64,000 nucleotides of DNA from positions 21,464,708-21,528,707 of the forward strand of contig CM073896.1 in NCBI GenBank assembly GCA_037176705.1. The letters run 5' to 3'. The stretch comes from Molossus alvarezi. Taxonomy: Eukaryota > Chordata > Mammalia > Chiroptera > Molossidae. The position numbers and the translations under genes were made by a program. The notes under the pieces are model-generated. The model searched no databases. It was not told where the DNA came from and saw only the letters and a program-made list of their open reading frames with translations. Position 1 is the stretch's first letter. The number at the start of each line of letters is the position of its first letter. Shown here piece after piece: positions 23,001 through 32,870 of this stretch.

Positions 23001-23878
23001 ACTGCTTTCGCTGCATCCCATAGATTTTGTGTTGTTGTGTGTTCATTTTCATTGGTTTCCAGGAAGTTTTTAATTTCTTCCTTGATCTCCTCGGTGACCC
23101 ATTCATTGTTTAATAACATGCTATTTAGCCTCCATGTGTTGAAATGTCTTTGCATGTTCTTGTTGCAATTGATTTCTAGTTTCATGCCACTGTGATCTGA
23201 GAAGATGCTTGATATGATTTCAATCTTCTTGAACTTGCAGAGATTTAGTTTGTGTCCTATCATGTGGTCTATCTTTGAGAATGTCCCATGTGCACTTGAG
23301 AAGAATGTGTATTCTGTATTTTTGGGGTGTAATTCTCTGTAGATATCTATTAAATCCATTTGGTCTAGTGCTTCATTTAGAGTCTCCGTTTCCTTGCTAA
23401 TTTTTTGCCTAGAGGATCTATCTAGTGCTGTCAACGGGGTGTTGAAGTCCCCTGCTATGATTGTATTGTTGTCGATTTCTCCTTGGAAGTCCTCCAGAAG
23501 ATTTTTAATATATTTTGGTGCTCCTATATTGGGTGCATATATGTTTATCAAGGTTATATCTTCCTGTTGGATAGATCCTTTCAATATTATGTAGTGGCCG
23601 TCTTTGTCTCTAGTTATGGTCTTCATTTTGAAATCTATTTTATCAGATATGAGAATTGCTACCCCAGCTTTTTTTTGCTTTCCATTTGCTTGGAAAATTT
23701 TTTTCCATCCCTTCACTTTCAACCTATGTGAGTCTTTTGTTGAGAGGTGGGTCTCTTGTAAACAACATATAGATGAGTCATGCTTTCTTATCCAATCAGC
23801 TACTCTGTGTCTCTTTATGGGAGCATTCAATCCATTTACGTTTAAGGTGATTATTGATATGTACTTATTTATTGCCAT
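20054..23878 (-). CDS. L1 ORF2p: endonuclease / reverse transcriptase, intact
   Basis: 1274 residues, one fewer than human L1 ORF2p. The start [16 protein letters not shown] is the canonical L1 ORF2 start. The N-terminal APE-type endonuclease keeps N13/N15, E42 (LQETHL), D144 and N146 (AGDFNTPL), D204-H205 (KIDHMIGH) and D228-H229 (FSDHSG). The reverse transcriptase follows, with [40 protein letters not shown] and the catalytic FADDM box near residue 700. The C-terminal domain carries [18 protein letters not shown]. The protein nicks target DNA and primes cDNA synthesis from the nick; it acts in an RNP with ORF1p and L1 RNA. Translation probably depends on reinitiation or termination-linked initiation after ORF1. 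No stop or frameshift is present, unlike every other ORF2 in the window. Confidence 0.96.
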   Translation of the reverse strand: MAINKYISIITLNVNGLNAPIKRHRVADWIRKHDSSICCLQETHLSTKDSHRLKVKGWKKIFQANGKQKKAGVAILISDKIDFKMKTITRDKDGHYIILKGSIQQEDITLINIYAPNIGAPKYIKNLLEDFQGEIDNNTIIAGDFNTPLTALDRSSRQKISKETETLNEALDQMDLIDIYRELHPKNTEYTFFSSAHGTFSKIDHMIGHKLNLCKFKKIEIISSIFSDHSGMKLEINCNKNMQRHFNTWRLNSMLLNNEWVTEEIKEEIKNFLETNENEHTTTQNLWDAAKAVLRGKFIALQAYLKKQEKFLIDCLTSQLKELESKQKENPRASRRKEIVKIRAEINDIETKKTIQRIKETKSWFFEKINKIDGPLARLTKKQRERTQIHKIRNERGEVTTNTTEIQKIVNNYYEQLYGNKFDNLSEMDKFLETHSLPKLFPEEIENLNRPITTKEIEEVIKTLPANKSPGPDGFTGEFYRTFQKELTPILLKLFQKIQEEGRLPNTFYEASIILIPKPEKDTTKKENYRPISLMNIDAKILNKILANRIQKYIKKIIHHDQVGFIPGMQGWYNIRKSINVIHHINKMKNKNHMIISIDAEKAFDKIQHPFLIKTLSNVGIEGSYLDIIKAIYERPTANIILNGQKLKTFPLRTGTRQGCPLSPLLFNIVLEVLATAIRHEKKIKGIQIGKEEVKLSLFADDMILYIENPKDSIKNLLDLINEFGKVAGYKINVKKSTAFLYINDELTERETEKTIPFTIAPKKLRYLGINLTKEVKDLFAENYRSLKKEIEEDIKKWKHIPCSWIGRINIIKMSILPKAIYRFNAIPIKVPTTYFIELEQILQKFIWNQKRPRIATAILKKKNKVGGITIPDFRLYYKATVTKTAWYWHKNRHIAQWNRTENPEMDPRQYAQLIFDKGGKSIQWSKDSLFNKWCWENWTATCKKMKLDHQLTPYTKINSKWIKDLNVTRESIKILEENVGNKISDIIRSRIFTDTSPKATEIKEKMNTWDYIKLKSFCTAKETIIKMERQPTIWENIIAKDVSDKGLISSIYRVLIQLHKRKTKNPIKKWAEELNRHLSKQDIQMAKRHMKKCSTSLIIREMQIKTTMRYHLTPVRMAAINKSSNNKCWRGCGEKGTLIHCWWECRLVQPLWKTIWCYLKKLKIELPFDPVIPLLGIYPKKPETPIRKNICTPMFIAALFTIAKIWKQPKCPPVDEWIKKLWYIYTMEYYAAVRKKDLLSFETTWRDLESIILSERSQAEKDKYHMISLIYGI

Positions 23879-23923
23879 TTTTGTTTAGTGTGGTTCTATT
23901 TTTCTTCCCACTTCTCCTGCTAA

Positions 23924-24817
23924 TTACAGCAGTCCTTTTAACATTTCTTGCAGTGCTGGTTTGGTGCTAATGTATTCCCTTAGCTTTTTTTTGTCTGGGA
24001 AGCTCTTTATTTGATCTTCTATTTTGAATGATAGCCTTGCTGGGTAGAGTAGTCTTGGATTCAGATTCTTGTTTTTCATGACTTTGATTACTTCATGCCA
24101 TTCTCTTCTGGCCTGTAGTGTTTCTTGTGAGAAGTCAGCTGAGAGCCTTATGGGGTTCCCTTTGTAGGTAACCTGTTGCTTATCTCTTGCTGCTTTTAGG
24201 ATTCTCTCTTTGTCTTTAATTTGTGGCATTTTAATTACTATGTGTCTTGGTGTGGGCCTGTTTGGGTTCTTCTTACTTGGGACTCTCTGTGCTTCTTGAA
24301 CTTGAATGCCTTCTTCCTTCACCAAATTAGGGAAGTTTTCTCTCACTATTTTTTTGAATATATTCTCTATCCCTTGCTCCTTTTCTTCTTCTTCGGGGAC
24401 TCCTATGATGCGAATATTATTACGTTTCCAGTTGTCCCATAGTTCTCTTAAGCTGTCTTCCTGTTTTTTAATAGTTTTTTCCTTTTGTTTTTCTGATTGG
24501 TTGATTTTTTCTACCCTGTCTTCTAATTCACTGATCCGGTCCTCAGCTTCCCCTACTCTGCTTTTTAAACCTTCCAATGTGTTTTTCATTTCGGATATGT
24601 CATTTTTTATCTCTTCTTGTTGGTTTTTAATTTCCATTTGGCTTATTTTCAGTGTCTCTATGTCCTTACTCATGCTGTTCAGCTTCCTCAAGATCATGGC
24701 TCTGAATTCTAGCTCTGTTAACATGCCTAATTGCTCCACATTGATCTCATCTTCGGTGGAGGTGTCTTGCTCTTTCATTTGGCTTCTGTTTCTGTGTTTC
24801 ACCATTTTGGCTATCAC
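23924..24817 (-). CDS. L1 ORF1p: trimeric RNA-binding chaperone, intact
   Basis: 297 residues. After a basic, disordered N-terminus (MIAKMVKHRNRSQMKEQ; M5 and M14 are alternative starts) comes a coiled coil from about residue 38 to 128, with repeats such as EMKNTLEGLKSRVGEAEDRI. Next is an RRM-type domain beginning at WKRNNIRIIGVPEEEE (about 130-205, including RHIVIKM) and a C-terminal domain with ERILKAARDK, TYKGNPIRLSADFS and ARREWHEVIK, ending QEMLKGLL. The family forms trimers, coats L1 RNA and has nucleic-acid chaperone activity. The 45-bp gap to ORF2 is typical of L1. The coiled coil is one heptad shorter than in the older L1 at 49354 and in the HAL1 of this window. Confidence 0.96.
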   Translation of the reverse strand: MIAKMVKHRNRSQMKEQDTSTEDEINVEQLGMLTELEFRAMILRKLNSMSKDIETLKISQMEIKNQQEEIKNDISEMKNTLEGLKSRVGEAEDRISELEDRVEKINQSEKQKEKTIKKQEDSLRELWDNWKRNNIRIIGVPEEEEKEQGIENIFKKIVRENFPNLVKEEGIQVQEAQRVPSKKNPNRPTPRHIVIKMPQIKDKERILKAARDKQQVTYKGNPIRLSADFSQETLQARREWHEVIKVMKNKNLNPRLLYPARLSFKIEDQIKSFPDKKKLREYISTKPALQEMLKGLL

Positions 24818-25627
24818 TGTGGGCTTTGGAGCCTGTCAAGTTCTCCCTGTGGGTGTTGGTGTTCTGCTATTTGTGGCTCCCTCTCCTGTGTTTAGATGAG
24901 TGAGGGAAGACCCACGTTGAACACCTCCGTGAAGTCTTACTTTCCTGGTTAAAGTTGCCAGTCCAGGAAAGGTACTGTTATCCTCTAGCTTTTTGCCTGG
25001 AGGCTAGCAGTCTAGGTTAATTGATGAGTTTTGGGTTGTCAGTTGATTGAAAAACTCCCTCTGGTGCTCAGCCAAGGGGCTTTCACGAGGGTGGGGCAGA
25101 TGCTGGTTGTTAGTGAGCCTCAATTAGCACTTCAATGGCCCACAGGGTGGGGTTGGATCTCCGAGGGAGGGGCTGCTGCCTCTCCTCAGAGCCCTGGGAA
25201 GGAGCAATGTGGCCACCGTCCTGAGTGGCTGCACTCAGCCAAAGCTCTGGGCGCCCTCCAAACCCCGAGTGTCCCCACACAGCTCCAGTCCAGTCTGCCC
25301 TCCCTCTGCCGGAGCCCAAGGTGAGTGGCTGTGGCTGTTTCAGCCTCTGTCCCGGCTGCGCTGTGGAGCCGCCTGGGAGTGTGACCCGCGGGCGCCGCTC
25401 CCAGCTAAGGCCGCTGCCGAGCTGCCGACCGTGGGCTCCCAGCCCCCGTCTCGCGCCTTCGCAAGCCTACCGGGATGGAGTCCGTGTCCCTCGTTATGTG
25501 GTCCTCGCAAGCTGCTTTTCTGTTGGTTTTTCCCGTCGATTTGTCTGTGTTATAGTTGTAATTCCAGTTTGGTTCTGGGAGACGGTCTGTGTAGCTCCGC
25601 TCACTCCGCCGCCATTTTTTTTCTCCC
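24818..25627 (-). promoter_or_regulatory. L1 5' UTR / internal promoter, CpG-rich
   Basis: The most CpG-dense stretch in this AT-rich window (about 25200-25610). In element sense the first bases include AAAATGGCGGCGGAG (plus strand CCGCCATTTT near 25608-25619), matching the YY1 core AANATGGC found at the start of human L1 that positions transcription initiation. L1 promoters are internal and methylation-controlled. The promoter role here is inferred from position, composition and this motif. Confidence 0.8.
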
Positions 25628-26869
25628 TCTAGTTTCATTTTTTTTTTGCTGTCCAATTTTGCTGTCCAATTGTAGCTGTCCAAATTTCCCAATACCATTT
25701 ATTAAAGAGGCTGTCTTTACTTCATTGTATACTCTTGCCACCTTTGTCAAATATTAATTGAGCATAATTAATATTATGCTGGGTTCTCTTTTCTGTTCCA
25801 TTGATCAGTATATGCCTGTTCTTGTGCCAGGACAGGCTGTTTTGATTATTAGGGCTTTGTAGTATAATCTGATATTCGGTATTGTAATCCCTTCTACTTT
25901 GTTCTTCTTTTTCAAGATTGCTGGGGCTATTCCTGGTCCTTTTTGGTTCCATGTAAACTTGGAGTATTTGATCTAGTTTTGTGAAATATGTCATTGGTAT
26001 TTTAATGGGGATTGCATTAAATCTATAGATTGCCTTGGGTAGTAAGAACATTTTAATAATGTTAATTCTTGCAATCCATGAACAAAGTATGTGCTTCCAC
26101 TTTTTATATCTTCCTGTTTTTTTTGTTTTTTGTTTTTCGTTTTTCAATGTCCTGTAGTTTTCTGAAAACATGTCCTTTCCTTCTTTGGTTAAGTTTATTC
26201 CTAAGCATCTTAGGTTTTTGCTGCAATGGTAAATGGAATTGCTTTTTTAGTTTGTCTTTCTGTGAGTTTATTACTGGTGTGTAAGAATGCCATTGATTTC
26301 TTGATGTTAATTTTATATTCTGCTATTTGCCAAATTCATTCATTAAATCTAGTAGATTTTTAATGGAGTCTTTAGGGTTTTCTATGTACAATATCATGTC
26401 ATCTGCAAATAATGACAGTTTCAATTCCTCCTTTCCAATTTGGATCCCTTTTATTTTTTCTTCACATCTAATTGCTGTGGCTAAGACTTCCAGAACTACT
26501 TTAAATGAGAGTGGTGAAAGTGGAAATCCTGTCTTGTTTGGAAATTCTTTTTTTTTTTTTTTTCAAAGTTTTATTGTTGGATGTAAAATGTATTACAGAT
26601 GCTCCACATTTTTCCCCCATTGACCCCCTCCTCCCCACTGCCGCCCCCCTCCCACCTTTTCCCACACTATTGTCTGTGTCCATTGCTTATGCATATAAGT
26701 TCTTTGGTTTATTTCTTCCCACCCCCCGAACCCCTTTCCCTTTGAAGTTTGTCAGTCTAGCAATGAATTTATGCTTCTTAATCCCTTCACTTTTTCACCC
26801 ATTCCCCAAACTCCCCTCCCAACTGGCAACCAACAGAATGTTCTCTGTATCTATGAGAATGTTTCTGTT

Positions 26870-26926
26870 CTACCTGTTCATTTTGTTTGTAGATTCCATT
26901 GTTGATAGATACGTATTTATTGCCAT
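26870..26926 (-). other. Vestigial ORF2 start in HAL1 (18 codons)
   Basis: After ORF1 an ATG opens MAINTYLS..., closely matching the ORF2 start of the full-length L1s (MAINKYIS), but it stops after 18 codons in unrelated 3'-UTR sequence. The ORF1 stop TAA (26917-26919) lies within the first codons of this frame. It marks where an ancestral L1 was joined to the HAL1 3' UTR. Confidence 0.7.
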
Positions 26927-27862
26927 TTTGTTTGTTCATACATTCTATCTTTTTCTTCAAAAAGACCCTTCATCATTTCATATAATAACGGTTTGGTAGT
27001 GATGAACTCCTTTAACTTTTTCTTGTCTGGGAAAGTTTTTATGTGTCCATCAATTCTAAATGACAGCTTTGCAGGAGAGAGTCATCTTGGTTGTAGGTTC
27101 TTGGTTTTCATCACTCTGAATATTTCTTGCCACTCCCTTCTGGCCTGCAAAGTTTCTTTTGAGAAATCAGCTGACAGCCTAATGGGAACTCCCTTGTAGG
27201 TAACTAGCTGCCTTTCTCTTGCTGCTTTTAAGATTCTCTCTTTGTCTTGAACCTTTTGCATTTTGATGATGATGTGTCTTGGTGTGGGCCTCTTGGGGTT
27301 CATCTTGTTTGGGACTCTCTGTGCTTCCTCGACTTGTATGTCTGTTTCCTGCCATTAGGAAAGTTAGGAAAGTTTTCTGCCATTATTGTTTAAAACAGGT
27401 TTTTGATTTCTGGTTCTCTCTCTTCTCCTTCTGGCACCCCCAAGATGTGAATGTTGGCACGCTTGAAGTTGTCCCAGAGTTTCCTTACACTATCCTCATG
27501 TTTTTCGATTCTTTTTTCTTCTTGCTGTTCTGATTGGGCATTTTTTGCTCCTTATATTCCAAATAGATGGTTTGCTCCTTGGATTTACGTACTCTATTAT
27601 TGAATCTGTGTAAATTATTCTTTATTTCAGTTAATGCCTCCTTCAATTCTAACTGTGTATCCATGATTTCTAACTGGTACTTTTTTATGCTTTTGAGGCC
27701 CTCCCTAAGTTCACTGAGGTTCTCACTAAGTTCATTGAGCATCCTTATAAGCAGTATTTTGAACTCAGAATCTGTTAGGTTGCTTATCTCCATTTCACTT
27801 AGTTCTTTTATTAGGGTTTTGTTCTGTTCTTTCATTTGGGACCTGTTTCTTTGTCTCCTCAT
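26917..27862 (-). pseudogene. HAL1 ORF1, recently broken
   Basis: An L1-type ORF1 reading from MRRQRNRSQMKEQ through a coiled coil (about residues 30-100), the RNA-binding core (RHIIIKMQKVQDKERILKAA, TYKGVPIRLSADFS, ARREWQEIFRVM) and a C-terminus extended beyond L1 ORF1 (KGLFEEKDRM...). It is interrupted by a frameshift between about 27303 and 27485, where AGGAAAGTT is duplicated near 27357-27372, and by an in-frame TGA at 27082-27084. The RNA-binding domain closely resembles that of the L1 ORF1 at 23924-24817; the coiled coil is quite different in sequence. Confidence 0.85.
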
Positions 27863-28717
27863 TTTGGCTGCCTCCCTGTGTTTGTTTCAGTGTATTATTT
27901 AATGAGAGGTATGGGGCTCGCTGAGACCAGATGCTGCTCGTTTGAAAGAATTTAGGAAAAACCTGAAGCAGGATCCAAGACAGGCCAATCCTATGGTTAA
28001 GCAAGTGCCAACAACTTGGGTGGGCTTGAAAGTTGGGTGGGGTGGGGCGGGGCCTCAGGGAGTCAGCAGGGCGGGGCTACCAGTGTGAGCCAGACTGCTG
28101 GAATCCCAGATATGGCGACTGTCTGCCGCCCCCGGGAAGGGCTCACCAAAGGTACAAAGGCCTCTTACAGCACGTTTGTCCCCGAGGAAGCCCTTTCTCC
28201 AGCCCTCGCTCCAGTGCCAAACAGCTCAGTTCTTCCCTGTATGTCTCTGGTGCCCCTCGAGATGCTGCCCTCCAAGCTTAGAGGGAGAGAGTCCGATAAG
28301 TCCGTGCGTGGGCCCTTTAAGGAGCTGCCCGGGGCTCCAGCTGCTTCAGCTTCCCTGAGCCTCAGTTCCTGCTGGTTTTTCCAGCCAGAAGTGATGGGGA
28401 TTCTCTTCCTGGCACTGGAACCCTGAGCGGGGCACCTGGTGTGGGATGGGGATGCCTCAGTCCTCAGGAAGGACCTTCCCAGCCGCGGGAGCCTCCTGAT
28501 TTTTATCCACCACACGTGGGTGTGGGACCAGCCTGTCTTGCGGCAGCCCCTCCTACCTGTCTCGATGCAGCTTCTTTAATTACGTAGTTGAAGAACTTCC
28601 ATTCAGCTTGATTTCAGGCGGTTTTGAATGATGGTTGTTCTGTGGTTTAGTTGTAACTTTGGGGTGGTTGTGGGAGGACGCGATACCGCATTTACCTACC
28701 CGCCACCTTGACCGGAA
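27863..28717 (-). promoter_or_regulatory. HAL1 5' UTR, probable internal promoter
   Basis: About 855 bp, GC-rich between 28010 and 28560, with CpGs. In element sense it begins CCGGTCAAGGTGGCGGGTAG, an AAGGTGGCGG start reminiscent of, but weaker than, the AAAATGGCGG of the L1s. Promoter activity is an inference. Confidence 0.6.
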
Positions 28718-29004
28718 GTCTTGTTTGGAAATTCTTTTTTTTTTTTTTTTTTTATGAATTTTTATTTATTTTTTTGTTACAGATATTTTACCTTTTTACC
28801 CTATTGCCACCCCCCACCCCACCCACCCTTCACCCTGTCCCCGGCTTAGTTGTCCATGTCCATTGGTCATGCATACATGTATATAAGTTCTGTGGTTTAT
28901 CTCTTCCCACCCCCCCACCCCCCATCCCCTTTTCTGAGGGATGTCAGTCTGTGCCCTACTTCCATATGTCTGGGTCTACTGTATTCCTCAGACTGTTATG
29001 TTCA

Positions 29005-32000
29005 TTATATTCCGTATATAAGGGAGATCATGTGGTATTTGTCTTTTTCTGCTTGGCTTCTTTCACTTAGGATAATACTTTCCAGGTCCCTCCATGTCGT
29101 CTCAAAGGATAAGAGATCTTTCTTTCTTACCACTGTATAGTACTCCATGGTGTATATGTACCACAGCTTTTTTATCCATTCGTCTACTGGTGGACACTTG
29201 GGCTGTTTCCAGATCTTAGCTATTGTAAATAGTGCTGCTATGAACATGGGGGTACATATATTCTCCCTGATTGGTGTTTCAGGCTTCTTAGGGTATATTC
29301 CCAACAGTGGGATCACTGGGTCAAATGGAAGTTCAATTTTTAATTTTTTGAGGTAGCACCATATTGTTTTCCATAGCAACTACACCAGTCTGCATTCCCA
29401 CCAGCAGTGTACTAGAGTCCCCTTTTCTCCACACCCTTGCCAACACTTGTTGTTTGATGATTTGTTGATGGCGGCCATTCTGACAGGTGTGAGGTGATAC
29501 CTCGTTGTTGTTTTAATTTGCATCTCTCTGATGATTAGTGATGTTGAGCATTTCTTCATATGTCTCTTGGCCATTTGTATGTCCTGTTTGGAGAGGTGTC
29601 TATTCAGCTCCTCTGCCCATTTTTTAATTGAGTTCTTTGTCTTCCTTTTGTGGAGTTGTATGAGCACTCTATATATATTGGAAATTAACCCCTTATCTGA
29701 TACATCATTGGCAATGATGTTCTCCCATACAGTGGGTTGCCTTTCCATTTTGATGATTGTTTCTTTTGCTGTGCAGAAGCTTTTTAGTTTGATGTAGTCC
29801 CATATGTTCATTTTCTACTTTATTTCTGTTGCCTTAGGTGATGTATCAGTGAAAATACTGCTCCGTATGATGTCCGAATTTTGTTGCCTACATTTTCTTC
29901 TAGAATTTTTATGGATTCATGGGTCACATTTAAGTCTTTTATCCATTTTGAGTTTATTTTTGTGTATGGTGTAAGTTGATGGTCGAGTTTCATTTTTTTG
30001 CATGTAGCTGTCCAATTTTCCCAACACCATTTATTAAAGAGGCTGTCTTTAATCCACTGTATGCTCTTGCCACCTTTGTCAAATATTAATTGAGCGTATT
30101 GCCTTGGGTCCATTTCTGGGTTTTCAGTTCTGTTCCACTGGTCTATATGCCTGTTCTTGTGCCAGTACCAGGCTGTTTTGGTTACAGTAGCTTTGTAGTA
30201 TAACCTGATATCTGGTATTGTGATCCCACCTACTTTGTTCTTCTTTTTCAAGATTTCTGTGGCTATTCGGGGTCTTTTTTGGTTCCATATGAACTTTTGA
30301 AGTATTTGTTCTAGTTCTATGAAATATGTCGTTGGTATTTTGATGGGGATTGCATTGAATCTATAGATTGCTTTGGGTAGTATGGACATTTTAATTATGT
30401 TAATTCTTCCAATCCATGAACAGGGTATGTGCTTCCACTTTTTTATATCTTCCTCTATTTCATTTTTCAATGACCTGTAGTTTTCTGCAAATAGGTCCTT
30501 TACTTCTTTGGTTAAGTTTATTCCTAGGTATCGTAATTTTTTTTGGAGCGATGGTAAATGGGATTGTTTTTTCAGTTTCTCTTTCTGTGAGTTCATCATT
30601 GATGTACAAGAATGCCATCGATTTCTTGACGTTAATTTTGTATCCTGCTACTTTGCCAAATTCATTTATTAAGTCTAGTAGATTTTTGATGGAGTCTTTA
30701 GGGTTTTCTATGTACAATATCATGTCGTCTGCAAATAATGACAGTTTCACTTCTTCCTTTCCAATTTGGATCCCTTTTATTTTTTCTTCATGTCTGATTG
30801 CTGTGGCTAAGACTTCCAGTACAATGTTAAATAAGAGTGGCAAAGTGGACATCCCTGTCTTGTTCCTGTTCTTAATGGAAATGTTTTTAGTTTCTGCACA
30901 TTGAGTATGATGTTGGCTGTAGGTCTTTCATATATGACCTTTATTATGTCGAGATATGATCCCTCTATTCCTACATTGCTGAGCGTTTTTATCAGAAATG
31001 GATGCTGGATTTTGTCGAATGCTTTTTCTGCATCTATTGATATGATCATGTGGTTTTTATTCTTCATTTTGTTTATGTGGTGTATCACGTTTATTGATTT
31101 GCGAATATTGTACCAGCCTTGCATCCCTGGAATGAATCCCACTTGGTCCCGGTGAATAATTTTTTTGATGTATTTCTGGATCCGATTTGCTAATATTTTG
31201 TTCAGGATTTTGGCGTCTATGTTCATCAGGGATATTGGCCTGTAGTTTTCTTTCTTTGTAGTGTCTATTTCTGGTTTTGGAATTAGAATTATGCTGGCCT
31301 CATAGAACGTGTTTGGAAGTCTTCCATCTTCTTGAATTTTTTGAAATAGTTTGAGGAGAATGGGTGTTAATTCTTTTTTGAATGTTCGGTAAAACTCCCC
31401 CGTGAAACCATCTGGGCCTGGGTTTTGTTTGCTGGGAGAGTCTTGATTACCTCTTCAATTTCCTTAGTTGTTATTGGTCTGTTCAAGTTTTCTATCTCTT
31501 CCGGGAATAGTTTTGGGAGACTGTGTGTTTCTAGAAATTTGTCCATTTCACTTAGATTGTCAAATTTGTTGCCATATAGTTGTTCATAGTAGTTGTTAAC
31601 GATCTTTTGTATTTCTGTGTTGGTTGATACTTCTCCTCTTTCCTTTCTGATTTTGTGTATTTGGGTTCTCTCTCTTTGTTTCTTGGTGAATCTAGCTAAG
31701 GGTCCATCAATCTTGTTTATCTTTTTGAAAAACCAGCTCTTTGTTACATTGATCCTTTGAATTGTTTTTTTGGTCTCTATGTCATTTATTTCTGCTCTGA
31801 TCTTTACTATTTCCTTCCTTCTACTTGCTCTGGGGTTTTCTTTTTGTTTGCTTTCTAATTCTTTAAGTTGTGAGGTTAGACAGTCAATTAGAAATTTTTC
31901 TTGTTTTTTGAGGTAGGCCTGTAGTGCTATGAAATTCCCTCTCAGAACTGCTTTCGCTGCATCCCATAGATTTTTGTGATGTTGTGTGTTCATTTTCATT

Positions 32001-32825
32001 GGTTTCCAGGAAGTTTTTAATTTCTTCCTTGATCTCCTCGGTGACCCATTCATTGTTTAATAACATGCTATTTAGCCTCCATGTGTTGAAATGTCTTTGC
32101 ATGCTCTTGTTGCAATTGATTTCTAGTTTCATGCCATTGTGGTCTGAGAAGATGCTTGATATGATTTCAATCTTCTTGAACTTGTAGAGATTTAGTTTGT
32201 GTCCTATCATGTGGTCTATCTTTGAGAATGTCCCATGTGAACTTGAGAAGAATGTGTATTCTGTAGTTTTGGGGTGTAATTCTCTGTAGATATCTATTGA
32301 ATCCATTTGGTCTAGTGCTTCATTTAGAGTCTCTGTTTCCTTGCTAATTTTTTGCCTAGAGGATCTATCCAGTGCTGTCAACGGGGTGTTGAAGTCCCCT
32401 GCTATGATTGTATTGTTGTCGATTTCTTCTTGGAAGTCCTCCAGAAGATTTTTAATATATTTTGGTGCTCCTATATTGGGTGCATATATGTTTATCATGT
32501 TTATATCTTCCTGTTGGATAGATCCTTTCAATATTATGTAGTGGCCATCTTTGTCTCTAGTTATGGTCTTCATTTTGAAATCTATTTTATCAGATATGAG
32601 AATTGCTACCCCAGCTTTTTTTTGCTTTCCATTTGCTTGGAAAATTTTTTTCCATCCCTTCACTTTCAACCTATGTGATTCTTTTGTTGAGAGGTGGGTC
32701 TCTTGTAAACAACATATAGATGAGTCATGCTTTCTTATCCAATCAGCTACTCTGTGTCTCTTTATGGGAGCATTCAATCCATTTACGTTTAAGGTGATTA
32801 TTGATATGTACTTATTTATTGCCAT
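29005..32825 (-). pseudogene. L1 ORF2, disabled by stops and frameshifts
   Basis: Collinear with the intact ORF2 at 20054-23878. Lesions seen by direct comparison: CAG to TAG at the codon after WECRLV (about 29380); GAG to TAG before KMN (about 29817); 1-bp deletion near 29877; 1-bp insertion in the T run near 30540; 1-bp deletion near 30840 (TGGCAAAG versus TGGCGAAAG); 1-bp deletion near 31420; 1-bp insertion near 31972; plus an in-frame 3-bp deletion near 31618. The motifs themselves ([28 protein letters not shown]) are still legible, so decay is recent. Confidence 0.93.
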
Positions 32826-32870
32826 TTTTGTTTAGTGTGGTTCTATTTTTCTTCCCATTTCTACTGCTAA

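Larger units (their letters stand above)
19701..25627 (-). mobile_element. Full-length LINE-1 with both ORFs intact
   Basis: A complete element of about 5.9 kb on the minus strand: GC-rich 5' UTR (24818-25627), ORF1 (23924-24817), 45-bp spacer, ORF2 (20054-23878), 3' UTR with a G-rich polypurine stretch (about 19826-20053) and a long A-rich tail (19701-19825). The target-site duplication TCTAGTTTCATTTTTT lies at 19690 onward and 25628 onward, within an older L1. Both reading frames are uninterrupted and all core catalytic motifs are present, so it is a recent and possibly retrotransposition-competent copy. Competence itself cannot be read from sequence. Confidence 0.96.
19146..26538 (-). mobile_element. 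Older 5'-truncated L1 split by a full-length L1
   Basis: Two blocks, 19146-19700 and 25639-26538, are the 3' UTR plus ORF2 C-terminus and the adjoining ORF2 part of one minus-strand L1. The second block resumes exactly where the first stops (the 'tagtttcat' at 19692-19700 and 25630-25638, then GCTGTCC). About 0.7 kb of ORF2 is missing inside the first block: GTAAATAGTG is followed directly by GATTCACAAATCACAC. Its 5' truncation falls at about 26538, where HAL1 and another L1 later inserted. Reading frames are broken. Confidence 0.85.
26551..28717 (-). mobile_element. HAL1 (half-L1): complete ORF1-only LINE
   Basis: A 2.2-kb minus-strand element with A-tail (26551-26563), short 3' UTR, an L1-type ORF1 (26917-27862) and a GC-rich 5' UTR (27863-28717), but no endonuclease/reverse-transcriptase ORF. 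The exact 20-bp target duplication gtcttgtttggaaattcttt occurs at 26531-26550 and 28718-28737, which shows one insertion event of this structure and not a later deletion of a full L1. HAL1 families are described in mammals, including bats, and are thought to borrow L1 ORF2p. It was inserted at the 5' edge of an older L1. Confidence 0.92.

Noticed and set aside
20199..24899. Many plus-strand open frames of 60-215 codons
   Set aside because: They are antisense shadows of L1 ORF1 and ORF2 and recur in every L1 copy in proportion to its similarity.
25209..25757. Plus-strand 182-codon open frame rich in Pro, Ser and Cys
   Set aside because: It crosses from the GC-rich L1 5' UTR over the insertion junction into an older L1, so it cannot be an inherited gene.
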